From CAYZMH01 sp964479445 (GTDB lineage Bacteria > Bacteroidota > Bacteroidia > Bacteroidales > GCA-2748055): a stretch of DNA of 21,767 bases. The notes below the pieces were generated by a model. The model made no database searches. It saw nothing but the letters and a program-made list of their open reading frames with translations, and was not told where the DNA came from. Each line of letters begins with the position of its first letter. Position 1 is the first letter of the stretch. Positions 8,351-14,391 of the stretch are shown here, one piece after another. Location of the stretch: the NCBI GenBank assembly GCA_964479445.1, contig CAYZMH010000064.1, positions 1 to 21,767 of the forward strand. The letters are read 5' to 3'. Position numbers and translations under genes: made by a program.

Positions 8351-8381
8351 CAAATGTACGAAAATCCGGTTGAGCCTGTAA
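8351..8381 (-). promoter_or_regulatory. Candidate promoter of cdd
   Basis: On the minus strand TACATTTG (8351-8358) matches the Bacteroidota -7 consensus TAnnTTTG perfectly, with a TTA at 8379-8381 in the -33 position after a 20-nt spacer. It would give a short leader of about 12-15 nt before the ATG at 8331. Confidence 0.55.
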
Positions 8382-8547
8382 ATTCCCGCCATTGAAATGC
8401 ATACCATGGGCGCATCCGGACCGTTTATTATCATATGATGCTCCGCGCGCCGGACCCTGAAGTTGATAGGTGGGACGTTAAGCAATTTGACATGGCAGGG
8501 ATGCCCGGCTGTTAACAAATAGATAGCGGGGGAATGGACGCGTTTTT

Positions 8548-8555
8548 TATTTTTA
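8548..8555 (+). promoter_or_regulatory. Weak candidate -7 element of the glucosaminidase gene
   Basis: TATTTTTA matches TAnnTTTG except in the last base and lies 19 nt before the start codon at 8575. I see no convincing -33 element at the right distance. The rest of the 243-nt gap from cdd holds a 10-nt perfect palindrome, ATCATATGAT (8430-8439), of unknown meaning. Confidence 0.3.
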
Positions 8556-8574
8556 CACCAAAGTTGATGAGTGT

Positions 8575-9579
8575 ATGAAAAAAATGGCATGGATCGCTGT
8601 GTTGCTGGTTTTGGCAGGATTGGGCCTTAAAGGGCAGCCCCTGGACCGGATGAGCCGCCAGGAGTATATCGGGCAATATGCCGACCTGGCCATGAAGGAG
8701 ATGAAACGAACCGGTATCCCGGCCAGTATTAAGCTGGCGCAGGGGTGCCTGGAGTCGGATAACGGCAACAGCCGCCTGGCACGCAGGGGAAATAACCATT
8801 TCGGGATTAAGTGCCATGACTGGACCGGGGGTACGATCTATCACGACGATGACCGGCGGAATGAGTGTTTCCGGAAATATGGTTCGGATTATGAATCCTA
8901 TATCGACCATTCACTGTTCCTTACCACCAAGGGGCGGTATGCCTCTCTTTTTGACCTCAGGCCCGATGACTACAGGGGGTGGGCTCGGGGATTGAAAAGT
9001 GCCGGGTACGCCACCAGCCGGAGCTATGCAAAGACCCTGATACGGATCATCGAGGAGAACGAGCTGGACCGTTATGATGCCATGGTGCTGGAGGGGGAGT
9101 ACCAGGAGAGCGGGATAGGATCGGAGCGGGAGGATTCCCCCAATGCCTTCGGCTATGAAACGGCACGCACGGTGAAACTAAATAACCGGATCGAATACAT
9201 CATCACCCGGCCCGGGGACACTCCGCAATCCATCCGCGAGGAGTTTGACCTCTATCCCAATGAATTTTACCGCTACAACGACCTGGAACGGGGAGTGGAT
9301 CTGGATTCGGGTATGATCATCTACCTGCAACCCAAGCGTCGTAAGGCGCCCAGGGGCAACGACACCCACATGGTTGAACCGGGTGAAACACTGCGGGATA
9401 TCTCCCAGGAGTACGGGGTGAAGATTCGCCACCTGCGCCGGCTGAACCGGCTGGAAAAGGATGAAGGTGTGCAGCCGGGAATGAACCTGAACCTGCGCAG
9501 GAAGCTACGCGATAAACCGGTGCCTGTCCGGGAACGGGAGGAGGAAGAACCCGCCATGGAGTTTGAATTTGACGGTTAA
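8575..9579 (+). CDS. Exported GH73 glucosaminidase with two LysM-like domains
   Basis: This is a 334-residue peptidoglycan hydrolase that probably cleaves N-acetylglucosaminyl bonds in the periplasmic cell wall during growth or remodelling. A signal peptide covers about 1-20 (MKKMAWIAVLLVLAGLGLKG). The glucosaminidase domain (about 28-165) has the likely catalytic Glu60 in AQGCLESDNGNSRLA, followed by NNHFGIKCHDWTG and the Tyr-rich YESYIDHSLFL and GYATSRSYAKTLIRIIE motifs of the FlgJ/GH73 group. A first LysM-like domain lies at about 206-252 (IEYIITRPGDTPQSIREEF) and a clearer second one at 265-308 (HMVEPGETLRDISQEYGVKI). The tail is Arg- and Glu-rich. The stop codon overlaps that of the convergent DUF4251 gene by 4 nt (TTAA). 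Confidence 0.93.
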   Translation: MKKMAWIAVLLVLAGLGLKGQPLDRMSRQEYIGQYADLAMKEMKRTGIPASIKLAQGCLESDNGNSRLARRGNNHFGIKCHDWTGGTIYHDDDRRNECFRKYGSDYESYIDHSLFLTTKGRYASLFDLRPDDYRGWARGLKSAGYATSRSYAKTLIRIIEENELDRYDAMVLEGEYQESGIGSEREDSPNAFGYETARTVKLNNRIEYIITRPGDTPQSIREEFDLYPNEFYRYNDLERGVDLDSGMIIYLQPKRRKAPRGNDTHMVEPGETLRDISQEYGVKIRHLRRLNRLEKDEGVQPGMNLNLRRKLRDKPVPVREREEEEPAMEFEFDG

Positions 9580-10091
9580 TCGTTGATCCGTTCCGATATA
9601 TATCCTTTATAGGTAACCGTAGATCTCCTGGATGATTCCATGGTAAGACTGGCATAGCCTTCATGGCTCACCGAGAGAGTCCCCTCGATACGGTTTGTTG
9701 CTTCACGGATGACAAAGCGGATAGTCATCCGGTAGCGTTTGTCGTTTTTGTCGACCGTATATTCATCGGCTTGCCTGGTAAAGGCAATTCCCCCTTTGCT
9801 GTCGTAGCTGGATTCCTGGGAATTTCCGTAGTAGGGCAGGTTGGCACTGATCGAATCACCATGAAATACCACCTCGTAATACCTGCTCGTCAGCTGTATA
9901 TTGCTGCCTCCCATAGGGGCTGCAGCGGTGGCATTGAAAGTAAATGAACGGCTGTCCACGATGCTTTCGATCGCTTCGTATTTGTTTTGCCTGATGGCCT
10001 GGCGTTGTTCCCGGTTCAGGCGGGTTGTGTTTCCGCAGGCGGAGAGAAGGATCAGTGCGGCGGCAAATGACAGGAGGTGTGTTGTTCGCAT
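9576..10091 (-). CDS. DUF4251 lipoprotein
   Basis: This is a 171-residue predicted lipoprotein. The signal peptide ends in the lipobox LLSAC, with the lipid-bearing Cys19 followed by Gly. The body matches my recollection of the Bacteroidota DUF4251 family: FTFNATAAAPMGGSNIQLTS, YYEVVFHGDSISANLPYYG, a GGIAFT segment, and a beta-rich end with VIREATNRIEGTLSVS and GYASLTMESSRRSTVTYKGYI. The function of the family is not known; an envelope location is inferred from the lipobox. A strong GGAGG lies about 21 nt before the ATG, inside a palindromic repeat, so the repeat cluster may form part of its leader. The gene is convergent with the glucosaminidase gene. Confidence 0.88.
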   Translation of the reverse strand: MRTTHLLSFAAALILLSACGNTTRLNREQRQAIRQNKYEAIESIVDSRSFTFNATAAAPMGGSNIQLTSRYYEVVFHGDSISANLPYYGNSQESSYDSKGGIAFTRQADEYTVDKNDKRYRMTIRFVIREATNRIEGTLSVSHEGYASLTMESSRRSTVTYKGYISERIND

Positions 10092-10107
10092 GACGGGGTT
10101 GGTTTAA

Positions 10108-10134
10108 TCCTCCTTCGCGTTCGCTTCGGCGGAC
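10108..10134. repeat. Palindromic repeat of TCC...GGA type
   Basis: The stretch from 10108 to 10134 is an imperfect palindrome; read on the minus strand it begins TCCGCCGAAGCG and ends GCGAAGGAGGA. From memory, near-identical GCCGAAGC/GCGAAGG palindromes occur in many copies in intergenic regions of Bacteroidota genomes, so I call it a dispersed repeat. Only one copy is visible in this window, so copy number is unproven. Confidence 0.5.
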
Positions 10135-10152
10135 GAGAAGTTTGGTTTAATT

Positions 10153-10199
10153 CCTCGGAGTTCTACTCCGAAAACAAGGGTCAGGGTTCTACCCTGAGG
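10153..10199. repeat. Twin hairpins sharing the loop TTCTA
   Basis: Two perfect 6-bp stems follow each other: TCGGAG-TTCTA-CTCCGA (10155-10171) and TCAGGG-TTCTA-CCCTGA (10181-10197). The loops are identical and the stems differ. The outer ends CCTC (10153-10156) and GAGG (10196-10199) are also complementary, so the whole block can fold as one branched unit. There is no T run, so it is not a terminator. The arrangement resembles the paired REP elements (BIMEs) mobilised by RAYT transposases; on the minus strand each loop reads TAGAA and lies in a GTAG context. Alternatively it is an RNA structure in the DUF4251 leader. Confidence 0.7.
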
Positions 10200-10220
10200 T
10201 TTGATACCAATCATTGAGAA

Positions 10221-10236
10221 TAAAAATACAAAAATA
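10221..10236 (-). promoter_or_regulatory. Candidate -7 elements for a DUF4251 transcript
   Basis: On the minus strand TATTTTTG (10229-10236) matches TAnnTTTG perfectly and is followed at once by TATTTTTA (10221-10228). If used for the DUF4251 gene, the leader would be about 125 nt and would contain the twin hairpins and the palindromic repeat. No -33 element is evident. Confidence 0.35.
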
Positions 10237-10366
10237 CTTTAAAAAGAGACAGGGTGAGTGCAGTTCCGGCAGAAGCGGCCAAAAAAGGAGAGCACCTGGG
10301 TGGTTACGTACCAGGATAATTGACAGTTCTCCGGGGGTGGGGCCGGGTAAAGGAATTGTTTATAAG

Positions 10367-10396
10367 TTGTTAAATAAATTGATCGTCATAACTTTA
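10367..10396 (+). promoter_or_regulatory. Candidate promoter of the recombinase-domain gene
   Basis: TTG (10367-10369) is followed after exactly 19 nt by TAACTTTA (10389-10396), a seven-of-eight agreement with TAnnTTTG counting the free positions. The predicted start lies about 35-40 nt before the ATG at 10441. The surrounding sequence is markedly A+T-rich compared with its neighbours. Confidence 0.5.
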
Positions 10397-10398
10397 CA

Positions 10399-10416
10399 AC
10401 GATCCCCGGAGGTCGT
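10399..10416. promoter_or_regulatory. Dyad at the predicted transcription start
   Basis: ACGA-T-CC (10399-10405) can pair with GGTCGT (10411-10416) around the loop CCGGA, with one bulged T. It lies directly downstream of the candidate -7 element, where a repressor site or 5' RNA hairpin would be expected. Pattern only. Confidence 0.3.
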
Positions 10417-10440
10417 AAATTTATACAAATACGTTGGCAT

Positions 10441-10926
10441 ATGGTACCTTCCCCACCTCCAGGGTCTGTTCCTGACCAGCCGTTAAAGCCCGACGGCAGG
10501 CAGACGCGCATTGATTTCTTTCGCACGGGCAAGCCGCAGAAGGATGGTCCGCATGTACAGTCGATGCGTCCCCGTACCTTTGAGTGGTGGCATGCGATCA
10601 CGGCCTGGATCCGGCAGGGCCGGCCGGAGCAGGACCGGCGGTTGGATGAATTCAGGGCTTACCTGGAGGGCAGGGGGTACAGTAAGAAGACCTGCGAGAG
10701 TTACCTTTACATGCTGAAGAAGTTTTTCACCTACCTGGAGGAGTGGGGGGTCAGTGAACTGACCATGGGGGAGATCGAGGATTACAATTACGAGTTTTTC
10801 ATCGAGGGAGGGTATTCCCGTTCGTACCAGTTACAGTTCATCAATGCCCTGAGGCTCTATATTACATTCAGTTACGGGGTAAGGGTCAACCTGCGGCATT
10901 TACGCAAATCGTGGATCCGGCGATGA
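10441..10926 (+). CDS. Stand-alone N-terminal (SAM-like) domain of a tyrosine recombinase
   Basis: This 161-residue protein has residues 67-155 that resemble the core-binding domain of phage-integrase-type recombinases: LDEFRAYLEGRGYSKKTCES, YLYMLKKFFTYLEEWGVSEL, MGEIEDYNYEFFIEGGYSRS and QLQFINALRLYITF. The protein ends at a basic tail (LRHLRKSWIRR). The catalytic domain (Arg...His-x-x-Arg...Tyr) is wholly absent, and only 94 nt separate its stop from the end of the convergent fmt gene, so no catalytic remnant remains. Residues 1-60 are Pro/Arg-rich and unlike the family; ATG codons at 10441 and 10564 are both possible starts. It may be a decayed integrase or a domesticated DNA-binding protein. 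The open frame, intact domain edges and a plausible promoter argue against recent random decay, but function is unknown. Confidence 0.7.
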   Translation: MVPSPPPGSVPDQPLKPDGRQTRIDFFRTGKPQKDGPHVQSMRPRTFEWWHAITAWIRQGRPEQDRRLDEFRAYLEGRGYSKKTCESYLYMLKKFFTYLEEWGVSELTMGEIEDYNYEFFIEGGYSRSYQLQFINALRLYITFSYGVRVNLRHLRKSWIRR

Positions 10927-11019
10927 GGTGGATGAGGCAGGGTGTGTCCTGGTGTATAGTACCGGTTCACGTGCTTTTCCCGTATCTTTCGGGGTTGACG
11001 GAATAGTGGTTGGATGGGG

Positions 11020-11994
11020 TCAGACCGCCAGGTACTGATCGGGTTGCTGGAACCCCCGCAGGAAATCCTCCGTTTTCATCTTTCTTTTACCGGCTAGTTG
11101 CACCTCAAGGGGCCGGATTTTTCCTGTTTTAGCCGCAACCAGGAGGTCTGTTTTTCCATTGCTTTCGATGGTACCGGGCAGGAGGTTGTGCGGTTGAGAA
11201 ATGGGTTGGGAGCGGAATATTTTCAGTTCCTGTTCTTTCCCGGCTGGGTCTTTCAGCAGGGTGAAAGCCGCCGGGTAGGGGGAGAGTCCGCGTACCCGGT
11301 TATGGATTTTTCCGGCCGGTTCGTTCCAGTCGATGCGCCGGTCTTCCCGTTGCAGCTTGGGCGCTTTTTTCAGTTCGCCCGATGAAGCTTCGAAGGCGGA
11401 TTGCGGTTGTGGATGGATTGTTCCGGATACCAATCCCTCAACGGTTTGCACCACCAGTTGTGCGCCCGCTTCCATGAGCCGGTCGTGCAGCTGCCCGGCA
11501 GTTTCGTCTTTCCCGATGGAGAGCTTTTCCCGGAGCAGGATGTTGCCCGTATCGATCTGGTGGTCGATCAGGAAGGTGGTAACCCCTGTTTCGGTCTCCC
11601 CGTTCATGATCACGTGGTTGATGGGGGCGGCGCCCCGGTACCGGGGGAGAAGGGATGCATGCAGGTTGAAGGTGGCTGTGGCGGGGATGCTCCAGACCGC
11701 TTCGGGCAGCATGCGGAAGGCCACCACCACGAAGAGGTCGGCTTCGAGGATCTCCAGCTGTTCGCGGAAGTGGGGGTCTTTGAGGTTATGGGGTTGATAG
11801 ACCGGGCAATCCAGCTCCTTTTCCGCAAGGATCTTTACCGGCGACTTCCTGATTTTTTGTCCGCGCCCCGCCGGTTTGTCGGGGGCAGTGACTACCCCGG
11901 CCAGGTGGGCATTTGCCCGCAGGAGAGCCCGGAGCGGTGCGATGGCAAAGTCGGGGGTACCCATGTAGACGATGCGAACGGTACGGAGGTCCAT
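11020..11994 (-). CDS. fmt: Methionyl-tRNA formyltransferase
   Basis: This enzyme transfers a formyl group from 10-formyl-tetrahydrofolate to Met-tRNA(fMet) for translation initiation. It has 324 residues, a normal length. The N-terminal transferase domain shows MGTPDFA (11-17), the catalytic set Asn110, His112 and Asp148 (FNLHASLLPRYRGAAPI and DHQIDTG), and the conserved loop PAGRGQKIRKSPVK (41-54) for tRNA contact. The C-terminal OB-like domain has DRRIDWNEPAGKIHNRVRGL and ends LAGKRKMKTEDFLRGF. It is the last gene of the compact lptF unit. Its ATG shares one base with the ribBA stop (TAATG), so it is probably translated by re-initiation. I see no clear terminator in the 93 nt between it and the convergent recombinase-domain gene. 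def is not in the window. Confidence 0.98.
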   Translation of the reverse strand: MDLRTVRIVYMGTPDFAIAPLRALLRANAHLAGVVTAPDKPAGRGQKIRKSPVKILAEKELDCPVYQPHNLKDPHFREQLEILEADLFVVVAFRMLPEAVWSIPATATFNLHASLLPRYRGAAPINHVIMNGETETGVTTFLIDHQIDTGNILLREKLSIGKDETAGQLHDRLMEAGAQLVVQTVEGLVSGTIHPQPQSAFEASSGELKKAPKLQREDRRIDWNEPAGKIHNRVRGLSPYPAAFTLLKDPAGKEQELKIFRSQPISQPHNLLPGTIESNGKTDLLVAAKTGKIRPLEVQLAGKRKMKTEDFLRGFQQPDQYLAV

Positions 11995-13253
11995 TATTTT
12001 TTTGGTTTTTCTTCGTAGCGGGCGATATTCAGGAAGTGCCCCATGCGGTTGCGTTTGGTCTCCAGGTAGAACTGGTTGTGTTCGTTGGGGGGGATCTCCA
12101 GGGGGATGGATTCGACGATCTCCATGCCATATCCTTCGAGTCCGGTTTTCTTCACCGGGTTGTTGGTAAGCAGGCGCATTTTGCCGACGCCCAGGGCGTG
12201 GAGGATCCCGGCGCCGACCCCGTAATCGCGTTCATCTTCATCGAAACCCAACTCCAGGTTGGCATCCACGGTGTCCAACCCCTCCTCCTGCAGTTTGTAT
12301 GCCTTGATCTTATTATAGAGTCCGATCCCCCGACCCTCCTGGTTCAGGTAGATCACCACCCCTTTGCCGGACTGGTCGATGCGGCGCATGGCTTCGTGGA
12401 GTTGCTCCCCACAGTCGCAGCGGTAGCTCCCGAAGATATCCCCCGTGACACAGGAGGAGTGGACACGTACCAGGACGGGTTCATCCCGGGTCCATTTTCC
12501 CCTGGTAAGGGCCACATGTTCCACGCCGTTGGATTTCTGGATAAAGGGGGTGAGTTCAAAATCTCCGTAGGCGGTGGGCAGGCTGACTTTGACTCCTTTG
12601 ACCAGGATGCTTTCGAAACTGAGGCGGTAGGCGATCAGGTCCTTGATGCTGATGATCTTCAGGTTGAATTTTTTAGCGATCTCCATGAGCTGGGGCAGGC
12701 GGGCCATGGAGCCGTCTTCGTTCATAATCTCCACCAGGGTGCCCCCCGAGTGTAGGTTTGCCAGTTTGGCCAGGTCGACGGCCGCCTCGGTGTGTCCGGC
12801 ACGACGGAGGACGCCCAGGTGTTTGGCACGAAGCGGAAAGATATGCCCGGGCCGGGCCAGGTCGTCGGGTTTTGTGGAGGGATCGACCAGGGCACGGATG
12901 GTTTTGGCACGGTCCTGGGCGGAGATTCCCGTGGTGGTGTCCCGGCTGATCAGGTCGACCGATACCGTGAAGGCGGTGTTGTGCATGCTGGTATTGGTAT
13001 GGACCATCATTTCCAGTTCCAGTTCGTCGCAGCGCTTCTCGGTGAGGGCCACACAGATGAGTCCGCGGCCGTGTGTAGCCATGAAGTTGACGGTTTCCGG
13101 GGTGGTCAGTTCCGCGGACGCGATAAAATCCCCCTCGTTCTCGCGGTCTTCATCGTCCACTACGATGACGATGTGTCCGTTGCGAAAATCCTCGATCGCG
13201 TCTTCGATCTTACTAAATACAATTTCGTTACCGTTCGGTTGGTTTCCAGACAT
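11994..13253 (-). CDS. ribBA: Bifunctional DHBP synthase / GTP cyclohydrolase II
   Basis: This 419-residue fusion catalyses two entry steps of riboflavin synthesis. The N-terminal RibB domain (about 12-212) makes dihydroxybutanone phosphate from ribulose 5-phosphate and shows VVDDEDRENEGDFI (31-44), MATHGRGLICV (58-68) and RRAGHTEAAVDLAKLA (150-165). The C-terminal RibA domain (about 215-412) opens GTP and shows zinc ligands Cys268, Cys279 and Cys281 (SSCVTGDIFGSYRCDCG), then NQEGRGIGLYNKI (304-316) and TNNPVKKTGLEGYG (363-376). Both active sites look complete. The only well-placed ATG (13253) lies 26 nt inside the end of the GT2 gene, which implies coupling. I saw no FMN riboswitch and there is no space for one. 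From memory, an lptF-ribBA pairing is common in Bacteroidota; here two glycosyltransferase genes stand between them. Confidence 0.98.
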   Translation of the reverse strand: MSGNQPNGNEIVFSKIEDAIEDFRNGHIVIVVDDEDRENEGDFIASAELTTPETVNFMATHGRGLICVALTEKRCDELELEMMVHTNTSMHNTAFTVSVDLISRDTTTGISAQDRAKTIRALVDPSTKPDDLARPGHIFPLRAKHLGVLRRAGHTEAAVDLAKLANLHSGGTLVEIMNEDGSMARLPQLMEIAKKFNLKIISIKDLIAYRLSFESILVKGVKVSLPTAYGDFELTPFIQKSNGVEHVALTRGKWTRDEPVLVRVHSSCVTGDIFGSYRCDCGEQLHEAMRRIDQSGKGVVIYLNQEGRGIGLYNKIKAYKLQEEGLDTVDANLELGFDEDERDYGVGAGILHALGVGKMRLLTNNPVKKTGLEGYGMEIVESIPLEIPPNEHNQFYLETKRNRMGHFLNIARYEEKPKK

Positions 13254-14391
13254 TGGTTTTTATTCCCCTCAAATGGTTAAAAAATCCGTTTAGAAGTGCC
13301 AGGTTCATGGAGATGAAATGCCTGACAAATCGCAAAAATACAATATGTATTCCGATTTTGCTGAGAAAATAGTCAATAAATGGGATCAGCACGGTGGCGG
13401 CCAGCGCATAGAGGCTGTAGCGATAGAACTCGCCGTGGTTATACAGGAAAATGTTTGACAGCACCAGCAAAATAAATAAAAAGGGTCCGGTCCACCTGAT
13501 CACTTTATGGGAGATAAAGGCGAAGGAGCTGCCTTTCCAGGGGGTGAGGACCATGGGAAGGAAGTGGCCCAGGTTCTGGAAATTGCCGGTGGCGATGCGC
13601 ACTTTGCGCCGGTACTCTTCGGATAGCAGGTTGGGGACATTTTCATAGGTGATCACGTCAATATCGAGGATAGAACCGTATCCTTTGCGGATCACCTCCA
13701 GGGTGATGAAAAAATCGTCTACCGAGAATCCTTCCGGTACGGGGGTGAAGAGGGATTTGCGCAGGGCGTAGACGGCCCCGTAGACCCCGATGGTGGATTT
13801 CCAGATCAGTCCTTCGCGGTATTTCATGAGGATCTCCCGCGACATGAAGGCTTTTTCCTGGATGGAGACCCCGTCGCGGCTGATGCTTTCGTTCAGGATG
13901 TTGCCCCCGACAATGCCTGTCCGCGGATCCCTGAAATGGCGCACGAGACCGGTTACGGTATCCCGGTGGAATATCACCTTGGCATCGGTAAGCAGCAGGA
14001 TCTCTTCCCGGGCTTCTGCAGCCATGGCATTGATCACGGCCGGTTTACCCTGCCGTTGATCATAGATAAATGCATGGAAGAAGGGATAGTGGTCCTGGTA
14101 CCGGAGCAGGATCTCGTTGGTCCCGTCATCGGAGTCATCGGATCCCACCATGATCGTCTTCCGGCCTTCCGCGTAGGAGGCGTTGACCAGGGAGTCCAGT
14201 TTCTCCTCCAGGATGGATGCTTCATTGTAAACCGACATAAGGATGGCTACCGAAGGCATCTCCTCTTCGGCATACTTTTGTGTGTTGAGGGTGTGGTTGC
14301 CGGCGAACAGTTGAAGGAGCCAGGGGAAGAGGAGGTATGAGTGCAGGATCAGCAGGATGCATCCCCAGAATATGATGTGCCATAGGATCAT
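13228..14391 (-). CDS. Membrane-bound family 2 glycosyltransferase
   Basis: This is a 387-residue inner-membrane GT2 enzyme. One N-terminal membrane segment (about 4-28) precedes the GT-A domain (46-270), with SVYNEAS (53-59), the nucleotide-binding SDDSDDGT (84-91), the metal-site region LLTDAKV (133-139; a single Asp in place of the common DxD), QEKAFMSREI (178-187), and the catalytic-base region VDDFFITL (224-231) followed by RRKVRIATGN (261-270), which stands where QxxRW sits in processive enzymes. Two to three further membrane segments (about 298-318, 324-342, 345-370) form the C-terminus. The donor and acceptor sugars cannot be read. The ATG overlaps the GT4 stop by 4 nt (ATGA), and its end overlaps ribBA by 26 nt. 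Together with the GT4 gene and lptF it suggests assembly of a cell-surface glycan, perhaps LPS. Confidence 0.93.
   Translation of the reverse strand: MILWHIIFWGCILLILHSYLLFPWLLQLFAGNHTLNTQKYAEEEMPSVAILMSVYNEASILEEKLDSLVNASYAEGRKTIMVGSDDSDDGTNEILLRYQDHYPFFHAFIYDQRQGKPAVINAMAAEAREEILLLTDAKVIFHRDTVTGLVRHFRDPRTGIVGGNILNESISRDGVSIQEKAFMSREILMKYREGLIWKSTIGVYGAVYALRKSLFTPVPEGFSVDDFFITLEVIRKGYGSILDIDVITYENVPNLLSEEYRRKVRIATGNFQNLGHFLPMVLTPWKGSSFAFISHKVIRWTGPFLFILLVLSNIFLYNHGEFYRYSLYALAATVLIPFIDYFLSKIGIHIVFLRFVRHFISMNLALLNGFFNHLRGIKTNVWKPTER

Noticed and set aside
11913..12755. A 280-codon plus-strand frame opposite ribBA and fmt
   Set aside because: It crosses the join of two certain minus-strand genes and has no recognisable domain.
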